A stretch of DNA of 64,000 nt from Anisakis pegreffii (GCA_035041965.1 JAPYMA010000651.1:113467-177466), one strand, 5' to 3'. Shown: positions 27,301 through 39,805, counted from the first letter of the stretch. Notes: a model not told the origin generated them from the letters alone. Made by a program: numbers and translations.

Positions 27301-30300
27301 TTGAGCAAACTGAATGCTATGCGTTAAAGGAATTCATAAGATGTTTTAAATGGGTTTTGAGGATGAGGTTTACTGACAATGAGGAAAGGCTCTGATAGGG
27401 CTGTAATATCGCAATTTGTGAGCTGATACGAAAATGTCCGTTGAATAGGCTGATCAAGTGATCTCACAAATACAACGGTGTATTTTATCGAACACAGTAG
27501 GGGTTCCGTGAATAGAGTTCTAAATTCAGAGCGATTAGCTGCAAGTATGGGTAGATTCACCTGTATGTTCATTCTTGTTCGCCAGCTAAAACTTTGAGTT
27601 CTGGAGAAATCTGAGGATGATGAGATTAATTTGAAAAGGTGAGTGGTCTAAAGTGGCCAGTTTGTGAAGTTACAGGCCCGCTGCATGCAAGGCTTCATTT
27701 ACCTCTTGGTAGGACGTTATGGAAATGTTTCAGATGTTAACACTGTCGGTGATATTATGCGATTTGTTCGGTGCGATTTGCCTGCTTCTGAACGTCTTCA
27801 TAATCGTGACTTTAATCCGGAATCGACATCGGATGCTGACAAATGTCTTTTATGTGATCGTATTGCACTGTGCGTTGGTGGATTTGATCCGTGGATTCTG
27901 CTTGATTGCTTGGGGAATGCCGTATCTCCTCATGAACAACATGCCGACCATGCACGATCGCTTGCTGGCACTTAAGGTATTTCACATAACAAAACAAAAA
28001 TATGCCGCTGTTTTTCGAAGAGTCGTGATGATCTTTTGATGATTTTTGATCGCTTCAAATGGTATTTTATCGAAGTTGAAGCTGAATCAATTACTTCACA
28101 TCGAATTTGTATAATAAAATTCATTCCCGCAATGTCAACACCGTTGACAAATCCATGCAGTGCGTAACGATTGAAAGCAATCCTTCTTTGCAGATAAATC
28201 AGTTTACGTTGGTTGTACTACGCTCGTGCAATCTGCTTACCATATTCAATTTACTCGTGTTTACGACCAACGAATTCATTGTGATTCGTTACCCTCTTCA
28301 TTATAGACGATATTTTAGGCGAAAAGCCGTTCTCGTCATTCTCCTGGCGAGGTGAGTAACCGGTTGAATGGAATTCTTTCAACAATTTTGTGCTCATCGA
28401 TCATGTTCACTTGAAAGCACGCATCGTCAAAACAACTAAAAATTTTTAATGATAATATAATAATAATAATAGTAATAATATTTTATTCGCATGTCAATAT
28501 GCATAATGTAGTATAATACAATCTAATACTATCTGGCGAATATACTACCCCAACTATTGTTGGGGAGGAGGAAAAGATTTTGAAACAAGCAAACGAGAAT
28601 AACAATTTAAACAGATTATCGTATTTTTGTCTTGAATGTGACTCGTATGTGCGTTGAGATGGTGGCATGAGTGAGCATTATTTCATTTCAGTTGGGTGAT
28701 AAGTTTAACGTTTGGAATGGGTTCAGTATTTTCGAATTTCTTTGAATCTGCTCATTCAATTCTGGTGCTCAACAATGGAACAACACCATTCTTGCGAAAC
28801 GACACTGGCGGTAAGCCTAAGCCTCTGTCTTCAAATTGCCATCAGCAAATTCCACGCTGATGCCTTATCTCTCGTACTATTAAGGCATAAATGCCTCCGC
28901 ACAAATTCGCTTGTTACCGAAATTAATTCAAATTCCATCTTACAAATAACAGTTCATGCATAACATTTCAATGAGATCTAATAAAAAGATGTAATGAATG
29001 AACATCAATCAGATTGAGTACAACTTCGCAAAAAATTTGAGTGTTTGCTTTCAGAGGATCAATTGACTCGACGTCCAGCCGTATTATCTATAAATATGAT
29101 CTCAATGTTAATGATCTTCATACTTTGCTATCTCTGCTTAATTATTGTTTTGGTGAGTAGTTTAGTTGCAAATGGAAACGACACGGAAAATTAGCGATCT
29201 CATCAGCGATAAATGCAGAATTTTTATTACTAACAGCTAACGCATGCACATCTGAGCACATTAATTCAAAAGCATTCTCAGAAGTGCTGACAACTCGCTT
29301 AAAAGCATCTAAAGTGTTAAACAACCGCAACACTTCACCGCTATTACACCATTACTATACATCCACTTGAGAAACGGTCATTTTCTCAGTGAATTTTTTT
29401 CGCAGTGCAATCGGAAATGGCACTAAAAAGTCAAAGAAGCAGTGAATGTTCCTATTTTTTGAAGGGTTCTTTCAAACTGCTAGAACAGCACCGAGAAAGC
29501 GAATGAAAATTCATTGAAATCATTGAGCGAGTTGATCGCGATCGGTTGATCGAATGGTTGATCATTATTCAATATTAAATTATTTAAAAGATCAAAGTTT
29601 TCAGATTTGCTATGGATTCATCTTGAGGACCATAAGACAATTTCATTCGGTTGATGTTAAAGGAGGTTAGCAATTTCACAGTGTTTGCCTGATCAGAAGA
29701 AGTTCAGAAATTCTATGACATGTTTCATACGGTGATTGTAATGACTGAAATTAATCCATCAGATGTTGAATAACGAGTTCAAGTAAACATTCAAAGCCCT
29801 ACGGAGCCTGTCGCAGAGACAGTAATGCCGATCGATTTGCGTGGAAATTCTGTTTGAAAAGTTGGAGTTGAAGGTTCGAATAGGAGATTCGATAGTTTCA
29901 GGGCAATTCAGATCCGATGAAAGCCAGCGTTTCTCAGCATCTCAATATCGAACGAAAAAAATGAAAGAAGCCGAGCGAAGTGAATCCGTGAATCGTCGAG
30001 ATTCGTCGCAAACCGCAAAAACTGATCCAAATAAGTAATGGTTCATTGAGCAGTATTTGCAGAAACTAAATAACTCAGCTTATTTACGAACCTTTCAATC
30101 GTTTCAATAAGTGAATGTTTATTTCAACTAATTTAATCATCTGCACTATTGTATTATTGATACGAAGGTGTGAATTCCAAAAAAACACACTGGATACATT
30201 GAGGTGTAGCATGGGCTCAGCAGTCCACAGCAAATAACGAAAATCAAGGAGTACTGCTGGGACTACTAAATTCTCGCGTTTCAACTCTCCTCATTCCTCG

Positions 30301-32419
30301 ACGTTTCACTGAACACCTTTTTCAGAACCTACTAGGAGATCGCTGACCAACCGGGGTATCATTCAATGGCTATGCTGAAACATTTTGATGTTTTACGTTC
30401 CATCGATGACTGATTGGATGAAAAATATTGTTGAAAAGAGCAAATGACTAGATGACTAGGAGATTACCCATTTCTTATGAAGTTGACCCAAATGAATAAG
30501 CGATTAGAATATCAAAGAAATGAGACGATGAATCATATAAACGTGATGAAGATGAGATTTTTAGCAGAAGTTCCACGAATCGACGGTGGCGGAAACATCT
30601 GATGTCAAGGCACAAGTATCTGATTGTGATCGGTTCGGTTCTCTTCGTTGATATTCTCTTCCTGTTCCCTTATTCAGGCATTCAAATGGTCGCTTTCCTT
30701 CACCTAAACAACGTCCTCACCACATCGCATCTTTCCACACTCATCAGATGGGGACTTCAGGTCAATTCTTCGACATTTTCATCACTATTCGCTTTCAATT
30801 CATTTAAGTTTTCCGTGGGCAACGAAAGTCCATTTTCATTATGAGAACTAATTTCTTTCGACTACACACCGAAGATGATGTACTCTGAGCTAAAGCGTGA
30901 ACATTTTGATGAATTAAACTACTCTGAGCACTCATCCGCCGCAATAGCCTAATAAATACTTAAAATGCTTTTTGTTCAATTTTCTATAATTTTGCAAGTT
31001 TGTCTTTCAAGAACAGATAATTCAAGTCGTAAAGATGTGACAAAATCTTATGGATATTAAAGTTCTGAATGAAGATTCCTAACTCAGATGCTCTACTCTT
31101 ATCAAAAAACTGAATAACACTCTCTTATCAAAAAATAAATGAGTCACATTTCTTTCAGATCTTAATTGGTGTCCATTCCGTATGTCAACCGCTATGTTAT
31201 TTTCGTATGACCGAATTCCGTCGACTTGCGTGTTGCCAGCAGAAATTCCAACGTAGACAGTCTCGTTCATGTAGTCAGCTGCATAGGTCAGGCGCCTGTA
31301 CAGGTGCCACAATTTTTTTAATTTCCATCTTTTATTGCGATCGCTTCCATTTTTTCCAACTCGTGTTTTTTCCTCCTTTCTCAGTTTCCACATGACATGC
31401 TCCAATCAGTCTAGTGTTCCGCATAGGCCTCTCAAATTTCGTCATTTTTATCTATCCATTAATATGGAGTCTTTCTTTAGTTTTGAATGTTTTACTTCGA
31501 TTAGATGCTGCTGATGTTTTGTGATTAAAGCAGTGGTGCTCATATTGCACTGAAGCGCGTTTTAAACAGTCATTTAATAAGAATTGTATCTCTGAATTTT
31601 CGAATTTAAAAGCAATTAAATGCAATCAAGATAACCGAGCTTGTTTTCCTTGATAGAGCCATACAATCAGATTGTTTTGTAATTAATGCGTAACGGTAAC
31701 CATTCATTCAAGTTGTTTTCTCTATCAGGTGGTACGAAAGAAATACTGAAAGAAGATGACGAACTTGCCGTCACAAGATCGATGGGCGACTCTCCAAAGC
31801 CCGATGATCCTTTGATAAGGCAAGGTAAAGGCATGAAACGAAAAATTGCCCTCCAAAGTAGTTTCGTCTCATCGTTTAAGTTCAAAACGCTTGATCCAAA
31901 CGTATGGCGAAGGTCGAATTCGATTAGATTCCGAGCGTACAGTTCGAGTAGTGGTCAGGTGAGTTCATCTTGTAACCAATTCATTCACATTGCAACACTT
32001 TAAGAAACGGAATATCGTGTTGTTCGATCGAAAATCAGATTTGGTGATCGGTTTTTTAGAGAAATGATTAGAAAAATTGATTGTAATCATTGACCGCTTC
32101 GAAAGTTTCCGCAATCGCTCAAACGTTTTTCGTTCCTCTGATAAATGCCACCGATGTGATTGATGTTCTATATTCTGCTCTTATTTCCGATTGATTATAT
32201 TAGCTGTCCATCAGAGGTTTTGCATTTCAGTTGTCTTACGCTCGAAAAATAAGCGACTTAATGGGCGGCGCTCGATCGAATGGTATTGGCCGCGCACGAC
32301 GACAAGTCACACGCTCCACCAACGATACTTCCAATAAAAGCACTGATAACACATTCCTTCGTCCTCCATCAGTGGTGTCAATACGAGACGGTCAAAATCC
32401 GCTCAGAAGAACTCACTGA
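24339..32419 (+). CDS. Rhodopsin-like (class A) G-protein-coupled receptor, 11 exons
   Basis: Seven-helix plasma-membrane receptor; ligand unknown. Exons: 24339-24455, 27734-27976, 28194-28351, 28692-28810, 29055-29152, 29605-29665, 29902-30034, 30568-30760, 31159-31303, 31729-31958, 32231-32419. Every junction keeps frame, giving 561 residues. The first exon encodes an acidic tail with sequons at N2, N24 and N25. Exon 2 holds helices 1 and 2 with the conserved Asn (N59) and Asp (D89). Exon 3 holds helix 3, where the usual DRY is NEF (146-148) followed by IRYPLHY. W174 opens helix 4. Loop 2 has sequons at N201 and N209. Helix 5 spans about 222-252, and intracellular loop 3 (about 253-320) is long and charged. 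Helix 6 contains FLFPYSG, and helix 7 has QPLCY (384-388) in place of NPxxY. A Cys-containing, Ser-rich tail follows. The paired extracellular cysteines of class A are not seen. Exon 1 is the least certain part because its intron is 3.3 kb. Confidence 0.85.
24537..24695. mobile_element. Palindromic MITE-like element, copy 2 (shorter)
   Basis: The right end CTTTAGGCAGACTGACCGGT and the internal phrases with TTTGCCTAAC match the element in the globin intron at 33321-33590. The central segment here (around 24600-24633) is the reverse complement of the centre of that copy, so the two lie in opposite orientation. The left end is a diverged inverted copy of the right end. It is shorter and more decayed than copy 1, and no clear target-site duplication is visible. 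It lies in the first intron of the receptor model. Confidence 0.65.
28447..28567. repeat. TAA-type microsatellite and a small perfect hairpin in receptor intron 3
   Basis: A run of ATAATAATAATAGTAATAATA is followed by a hairpin, CCCCAAC-TATT-GTTGGGG, near 28550-28567. The stem has seven perfect base pairs and the loop four bases. Both lie in the intron between 28351 and 28692. It may be chance or a decayed element; no function is claimed. Confidence 0.55.
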
Positions 32420-32839
32420 TAATTCATATTGGATGTACAGTGTGTTTGGGCCCAATGAAGAATTTCTCATGAATGCATCCGTTTTCTTACATATGGTACA
32501 CATAAAAGCATTCATCCAAGCATTCAACAAATTCATCGTGTTCTTATGAACTGATAAACCGACGGAACACGAATATAATTATTGCAATATGATCACTGAA
32601 ATTGCAATATGCAATTTTTTATAAATAGTACAAAGAATACAGAATCAATTACATATGATTGAGGATCACGGCAAAAATGAATGCCACTGCTCATGTAAAT
32701 GCCACGAATTCGGAGCTGTTCGGCAGTTTTTGAGCACACACATCATAGTTGCTGGAATGAAAACACTGGAGTGCGAAAAAAGTTTACCGGACATAACACT
32801 GAATTTATGATATGAGATAATATTTGCAATGATACAGTG
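32420..32839. other. Convergent gap between receptor and globin genes
   Basis: The receptor (+) and the globin (-) end facing each other across 420 bases. I see no AATAAA hexamer in either direction close to the stop codons. No other gene is visible. Confidence 0.5.
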
Positions 32840-35800
32840 CTAGTATTGATACAAATCTGAATAGTTTCGTGGAAGGTGACTGGTTGACAGTAACAAATCA
32901 TAGTAGTCATTCGTTGATCGTGCCCGTCTTGTTCTGCTACCTTCAGAGAAGGCATCTCGTTCGATCAAGGCTCTATCGTAACTGCAACAACTAATATATC
33001 GCGTCCGTGCTCCGACACATCCTTCTCGACTCGTCGCAGTCGCCAAGGTTGATGGTGGAGTGATTTGCGAGAATGTTTGCGTGTCTGAATGAGATATCAA
33101 GATGGATGGCCTACTATCACTTTGGATCGATAGCGACATCTCAGATTTAAAGTGTGGCACGAAGGCTTGTTGCCTTGATTGTTGCTGTTGCTGATGTTGC
33201 TGAGACTGTTCGCGTTCACCCATCTTGAAGCCATCTTTCATGTGTTCAATGAGAAATCGAACCAGCATTCGCCAACCAATCAATGCTTCACGGCACCGAA
33301 TACCACCTAAAAACGATACCCGGTCAATCTGCCTGAAAACATGTAGCCTAACGACAGTTTGTCTGAGGACACATCGCCTAACGGACAGTTTGCCTAACAG
33401 ACAATTTGCCGAACGGACATTTTGCCTAACGGGTAGTTTGCCTAGGGAGCAATTTGCCTATTAGGCGAAATATCCATTAAAAACCGCAAGTTAGTCAAAC
33501 TGTCCGTTAGGCAAACTGTCCGCTGGGTAAACTATCTGTTAGGCAAACTGTTGCTAGGCTAAATGTCTTTAGGCAGATTGACCGGTCACGCCTAAAAACG
33601 ACACCTTCCTGATAGTTATTTCTGCACGCAACCAAATCTTGAACCAAGTGAAAAGATTCCAAAGTTTACTGTCAACTCACAAACGTAAAACAAGCGAATA
33701 CTGTGAATTCATACGTATTTACAGTTACATTCGTAGGAATTTTCGCTTTACTTTGAATGCGCATTATTTCTCATTTTTACCCACCAGAATATTTCAGTTG
33801 TTAATTGATGAAAAACAAAATCAACAAAAATAGTAACTGAATACGGATTGTTACTGAAAAGTTACCACACTGTCACACTCACCTTCCCATTCGATCGCGC
33901 ATTCAGTCAACGACTCAGCAAAAATATCCCAATATTCAGGTTTGAAACCTCGACTGGCATATTTGACGTGTCGATAGCCTAGGTCTCGACAATACTCTTT
34001 AACAATTGGTAAATTGTCCAAATTTTTCACGATAAAATCAAGTGAGCGTGTCATTCTCATCGATTGTTGCTGCAAAAATAATCTTCAGTTGACATCACAT
34101 CAGATAAATGATCCATTAATGTTGCTTCAATTTTTCCGTACTGGTTGTTTCATCCGGAATAGTAACTGACTGTATCAGTGGGCTGAGAAAAAATGCAATT
34201 GAATTTTTCTACTGAAAAACGCTTGAAACAAACCTGGAATGCTTTATTGTATTTCAGTTCCGAAATCTTTACGTCATGTATCCCAAACAATTTCATTATT
34301 GATGGCTCATGCAGTGCAATTCTCAAATAGACTTGAGCACCTGAAACACTTTTAGAAATATTTTATTCAGCTGATCTTTGCTGAGTACAAACAAACTTCA
34401 ATGCAATCAAACAGCAGCGTTTCCAATTAATCCTTGAGTAACTTCTCCAATTTTCGATGCTCATCAGTACGTATATTATTTATCAGTGTCTGTGAATCGC
34501 ATTCATATTTTGTTCAAATGAACAATATGTCGCACGGTCGGTCAATCGAACAAATTTGCCTGATTTCAACACGTGTAATTTTCATTTTACTACGTTAAGA
34601 AATGTAATCTTATTCCATCTGCATAGATTGTCATAGGAACGTTGCGTTCGTTGCGTTCAACTATTATATATCCTTCACTGTGACTAATGTGCGTTACTGC
34701 ATTAAGAATTTCACTTTGATTACCAACTGTAATTGGATTTTCATTAATATTAATTGATAGTTAATATTAATGTTAATAGTTCGGATGCTAAAATTTGATT
34801 GATTTGAACATGTGTGTTTTTCATTTTACTGGATACTTTGTTATGAAATGTGATCTCGTTTCATCTACAAAGGTTTTCATGGGAATCTCACGTTCAACTG
34901 TATTTCTCATGGTAAACAGATACACATTCTCATGAAACTGTGCTAAAAAACATCAAGAATTCCAGCTTGATTGCCTAATATAATTTGATTTATATTAGTT
35001 GGTGCTAATGAATTTTCAATCGTATTTATCTTTGCTTTTAGTTGTTACGATCAGAGTACATGAGTATGAATAATTATAAATCATTTTCAGATGATGACTA
35101 TTTTCATGCTTAACATATTCGTAATGCTCACTTACTCACAAAAATATTCACCTCAGAAACTTCACGTTTTTCTGATTGTAGGGAGAGTTCAGTGAAAATA
35201 AATGAGTGGATGAACGCGACTGTTTATGAATGATTCATTGTTATTGTTCATGGATTGGTTGAATGCTCACGAAAATTATGCGAAATGCATTCGAATGTTA
35301 CGTAGAAATGTTCGATGGAATCAGTCATGAAACGGCTATGAGAGCAACAGGGCTTTGAACAATTGAAGCAGAAGAAGAATTGTGGATTACGTGATGTGAG
35401 GTGGATTGTGATTATGTGAAGCGCATAATGGCACCACTATCGAATGGTTCATGCCGCATACGAGTGATACATTCCATTGAATGAAGTAAAAAAACATCAT
35501 CAAATGATCTCGTAGAAAACAAATGCTCTCAATTAAACAAAACAAAATAGTTGCAGCTGGAAAGCTGATAGTGTCGAAACTTCTATCCAAATTTTCAAGG
35601 TAAAGAACCCTAATTTGCTAGTTCACTCAATGAGAATTTGAGTTTGAGCCACTTCGAATGATAAGTTTACATGAAAATCAATCCGATTTGATTAGTGATG
35701 AGAATGTTTAGCGAATGACCGCTTAAATAAGTGGTTCTGAAAGATTTGAACAGTACCAATATTTTCGAGACCAGTCCTTTGTGATTTCATCCACGACTTA

Positions 35801-35967
35801 TGAAGTAACGTCCGCTGGCGAACGCTCAATAACTCATTGGTGTCCTTCAAGCTCAATGAAGAATTCAAGCCATTCGAACGAAACACTTTCTTCGCCGATA
35901 CACACCCATCCGTTTTATCCGCATCACTTGTTGATGCTCGTTGACCCATATTATAAACACCTGACAT
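32840..35967 (-). CDS. Nematode-type globin, 4 exons, possibly N-myristoylated
   Basis: A haem-binding globin of the divergent nematode family. Exons on the minus strand: 35967-35757, 34340-34234, 34069-33883, 33306-32840. All phases agree, giving 323 residues. The globin fold starts near residue 46 with helix A Trp (W59). F89 is the likely CD1 Phe. Q108 aligns with the distal E7 position, and H140 in GYRHVKY is the proximal F8 histidine, followed by the family-typical RGFKPEYWD. The last exon holds the terminal helix (CREALIGWRMLVRFLIEHMK) and then about 120 residues of Gln- and Ser-rich tail. If translation starts at the second ATG (35949), the protein begins MGQRAS, which fits the MGxxxS myristoylation motif and suggests membrane attachment. 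Such globins are thought to act in sensing or redox signalling rather than oxygen storage; that is inference here. Introns 1 and 3 are long, and intron 3 carries a transposon-like insertion. Confidence 0.92.
33306..33605. mobile_element. Palindromic MITE-like element with 15-base target-site duplication
   Basis: The 270-base element at 33321-33590 has long imperfect inverted ends: its left CGGTCAATCTGCCTGAAAAC matches the reverse complement of the right end, AGGCAGATTGACCGG, and the pairing continues inward. The interior repeats variants of TTTGCCTAACGGACAG on both strands. It is flanked by CCTAAAAACGATACC (33306-33320) and CCTAAAAACGACACC (33591-33605), a 15-base duplication with one mismatch. 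It has no coding capacity, so it needs transposase from elsewhere. It sits at the 3' edge of the third globin intron. Confidence 0.85.
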
Positions 35968-36847
35968 GATTTTATGAATTCCATATTTATTTCAACCATG
36001 CCTCAGCAGAAGCTTATATCCAGTAAGGCATTTTGCGAACGACACATCATCTAATCAAGAACCTACACTAGAAATCCACATCGCTCGCAGAAATAATTTT
36101 TTAAAATCATTTGTTGTCATTTGTCAGTGAAGTGTCAGGATGTTTTTCATGGCCATCCATACCTTTTCAACGATATCCGTTCTAAATTATTGATCATTCT
36201 AAATTATTATTGTTCCTTGACTTACTGCGGTTCCCTAATTTCCCCTGCAATATTGCCGTTTTGAAGAAATGAGTCTATCTAAAAACAAGCTAAGACGAAG
36301 ATGAATCAATTAATTTTTTGAAAAAGCCCCGGAGGAATCGATTTTGAATCGAATATAGTCAATTTTGCCTCAAAAATTCGCTGACAGATGATAATCACAC
36401 GCTGATGAAAGTGACTTTTATCACAGCAAAGAACGATCAAAGAACGATGAAAAGCGAAAGCGGATCATATAACTGTGCTCATAATCGATCGTAATTGACC
36501 CATAATCGATCGTGAGAATTTGCCCAACGGCAATTTGTTTCGCACTGTGTAATGGACTTTTAAATGGTGTTTATAAAAACGAAAGCAATTATTTTCTGCA
36601 ATGCAATACATATTATGAGACAACCGATAGACCATCATAGGCTGAGCGAATTTTTCAGATTGAAATGCAAACGTCAAATGCACTACTCGATGCATAACTA
36701 ATTCAGAATATTCATTCCTCTATTTCTCAATTAATCCGTTTTCCATTAGAATAACTAAATGAGAGTAGTATAAAACGAACACTCTAACGTATAGCACATT
36801 TTTTGAGTTTCTTCTCAAATTGCTATTATCAGAGTACAGTGAACATG

Positions 36848-37715
36848 ATGGCTTCAAATACAGTTTCCTCTTTTCAGAGGCTATAAAATGTATTCTGCTG
36901 TAATGTCACAACGGTGATGAACCATCAGAATGAATTCCTCTATTTCTAATCATTCAAACGCTTGGAATGATACAACTTTTTTTTTGAATACGTGAATATT
37001 CAAGCATAATTACAGATCAAAACTTTTGAATTTTCACAATGGAATTGGTTGGAATTTTTGTGCCGTGGGAATACTTGTGGGAATTTTTTTGGGAATCCTT
37101 GAAATGAAAATAACATTCAGCGATGGCAACATCCGTGAACAACATAGAAAGCGAATGACGGGAGTTCTATAAATCATTCTACAAATACTTCGAATAGTGT
37201 TCGTATCTTTTCCTTGCCCAATGCTTTTCGTCCTATAATCACGGCGCAGTTTTGAATGGCTTCAGATACAATTCCATCCTTTCAGAGACTACAAATTGTA
37301 GTCAGCTGTTCGAATTGTATCTTAAAACATCGACGAATGCTCATGTCAGGCTATAAGTTCACACATTCAATCCGTTCCTTCATCAATACATACATACGAA
37401 TCAGTGCTGTTCTTGTACGATACATTCATCTAAAAATGGAACTTACAACATATCATTAAAGTTTATGTCTGATAAGATTACAGCCTTACATGAGCAAGCG
37501 ACCGTAATAAAAGGATAGGATGAATAAGCAGCACTCAACAAGGAAGATGAATTCGATTAAGCGATTCGAACGCTTGCAATGGTACAATATTTTTTGAGTA
37601 CGTGAATACTCAAGCATAATTACACATTAAAACTTTTGAATTTTCACAAAAAAATTGGTTGGAATTTTTGTGCTGTGTTGGTAATCCTTAAAATGAAAAT
37701 AACATTCAGCGATAA
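36848..37715 (+). repeat. Direct duplication, two diverged copies
   Basis: Copy 1 (about 36848-37125) and copy 2 (about 37256-37715) share, in the same order, ATGGCTTC at the start, TCAGAG followed by a CTAYAAA-like word, a block with CAAGCATAATTACA, the block AACTTTTGAATTTTCACAA, GGTTGGAATTTTTGTGC and an end block with AACATTCAGCGAT. Copy 2 is longer through extra sequence in the middle. Neither copy has a supported reading frame. It could be an old local duplication or two copies of an unrecognised repeat. Confidence 0.65.
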
Positions 37716-39535
37716 TGATGAAGATTCGAATAGTAACATGTTCCGAACTGATAATGATCACTGAACAAATGTTTAAATGTTCAATGCAAGCAAAACGTTT
37801 CGACTTGGCAAGTGGATGTTTAACAATGCCATAGGGCATTCAGTGAATAAGCCGGCATGATCGAATGAACGAAGATAATCGAAATATTTCGGAATTGGTT
37901 ACATATTTGATGTACATCCATTTTAGTGACGTTGAGGTGAGTTGCACTGAAGAAGAAGATACAACATGATACTAGAATGTAACGAAATTATCCGTTACGC
38001 ATTTAATCGGACAATGAAAAGTTAAACTGCTGATTTGATTGGGGCTTTTCTTAAGCCGACTTTCGAACGTCAAACGCATCAGCAATAACGTATGCAGCGT
38101 TAATGATAATCGCTACTTATTAGTGAATGTGTCAAGTCGAAGGGAAGTGGACTCAAAATATCCGATATTCGTTTCATCGCTGATTGCGACACATACAAAG
38201 TCATCCATTCCTCTATCGTCGAATTAACAAGCTCCATAATTCGATTACTACACCAAAGAAATTGGTGTTAGAAATCACCAGTGTGTAAGTTGCATTGAGA
38301 TGAAGCATGAACGAATAAGAGAATGAATAAAACTGACGAGGTATGGTCACGAACTTACCCCCACCTTTTGAGATGAGACATATATCATATTGTAGAATCA
38401 CTCGTTAAGCTGATCATAGATATGGAAATAATTTTTGCTGAACACAAAGGGGTGTTGTGAGTGAGAGTTACTTAATCAAACAATATGACACGAAAGCACA
38501 ACAATAACTGAAGCGAATCTTATGCATTCTAAATGAGTCGTCAGTGAAGAGATGATGGCACATTCAAAGACAAATTTTATTTACTAGCGTCGAAAATCAG
38601 TTCCAGATGATGGATTATGTCGAGATCGAAAACGAACGATGAATCCGAATTAATGCGACGACTGTTGCAAACAACAACTAATCTCAAAACGTCGAGCAAG
38701 CATGCAGCAATATTATTGTCGTTTTATGATCATTAAAAGAACGAATGAAACGGAATTCTCATGAGGCTTTTAAAGTAAGAGACACACAATGAAAACACTT
38801 TATAGGGACAGTCTGAATTTCGATTTGGACTGCAAGGATTTCTTCGCTTCGTTCACAATGAAGAGCGTTATTTATGGTTGCTGGAAATAAACACTGGCTC
38901 ACATTCTCAGTACATCACACTAACACGAAAGATCAGTTAATTAGATCAGTTAATTAAAACGAAATATCAGTTAACTTGAACGTTGCTTGATATTCATTGA
39001 TGTTTGTGCGAGTCTCATTTCATTCTCGTCTGCGTTTGATTGAAATTCACAATCAGAAAGCTTTTAAATTGCCATTCAACACGGGACGAAACACTGTGAA
39101 ACGACATCTCAACTGAAACTGACTCATATCTTTTCAATCTATCTTTTAATTAAGACAACCGAAATAAACATAAAAACTGACCATGAAATTCATTTTATTC
39201 CTTCATATAAGCATGGTCTGCTTTGTGCATTTGCAAGTGAAAAAAGTTATCTTCAGGGAATCAGCCATAATTCCAAAAAAGATATTCTGCACTTAAGTAT
39301 AGCATTGTAGTTGTCGAATTCTCACGGAGACAAACTCAATTCTTTCGAAAAGTCCCGACTTTCATGGATTTTTCATGCTTTTTCAGTGCAATCTTATCAG
39401 CACAATCACACGCTATCGTTCGAGCGAGCCGTGCTAAATTTCTTAGGGTTATGAACTAAAGCATTTTCCAGTGGATTATCCCAGCTCGTGGGAGCGGACG
39501 CTGAAGTGGTGAGGGATCCCACAAAATAAGGCGCG

Positions 39536-39756
39536 TCGACCCTTGATCTCGCAGTGGAGAGCGACCATGTGATTCAATCTTCTTACCTAAACCGGAATCC
39601 ATGCAATTCAGCGTAATTACTTCGAAAAGAAGCAGTTTCTATTGATTAGCACAACAAAATGTTGAAAAATAAATTTGCTCAACGATGAACGCAAACGAAA
39701 AACAAAATGCATAGAAAGAACCTCCGCAAAGATATCTCTGCAAGATCAAGGGTCGA
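39536..39756. repeat. 19-base inverted repeat around a 183-base spacer
   Basis: TCGACCCTTGATCTCGCAG at 39536-39554 is mirrored by CTGCAAGATCAAGGGTCGA at 39738-39756 with one mismatch. The left arm is set in a GC-richer patch. The right arm lies about 50 bases beyond the phosphatase stop codon. It may be the ends of a small foldback element; no target-site duplication is obvious. Confidence 0.55.
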
Positions 39757-39805
39757 TCAATATAATACGTCATGGCTAAACCTTATGGCTACAAATCTTT
39801 GTAAA

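Larger units (their letters stand above)
35968..39805. other. Intergenic region between globin and phosphatase genes
   Basis: No exon chain was found on either strand in about 3.8 kb. It contains the direct duplication at 36848-37715 and one arm pair of a 19-base inverted repeat (39536 and 39738). Promoter sequence for the globin should lie just above 35967, but I recognise no defined element. Confidence 0.6.

Noticed and set aside
29862..29890. tRNA T-arm-like GGTTCGAATAGG
   Set aside because: No acceptor stem, D arm or anticodon arm can be folded around it, and it lies just before a receptor exon.
35781..35969. 62-codon + strand frame over the first globin exon
   Set aside because: Antisense shadow; the minus strand has clear globin sequence with splice support.
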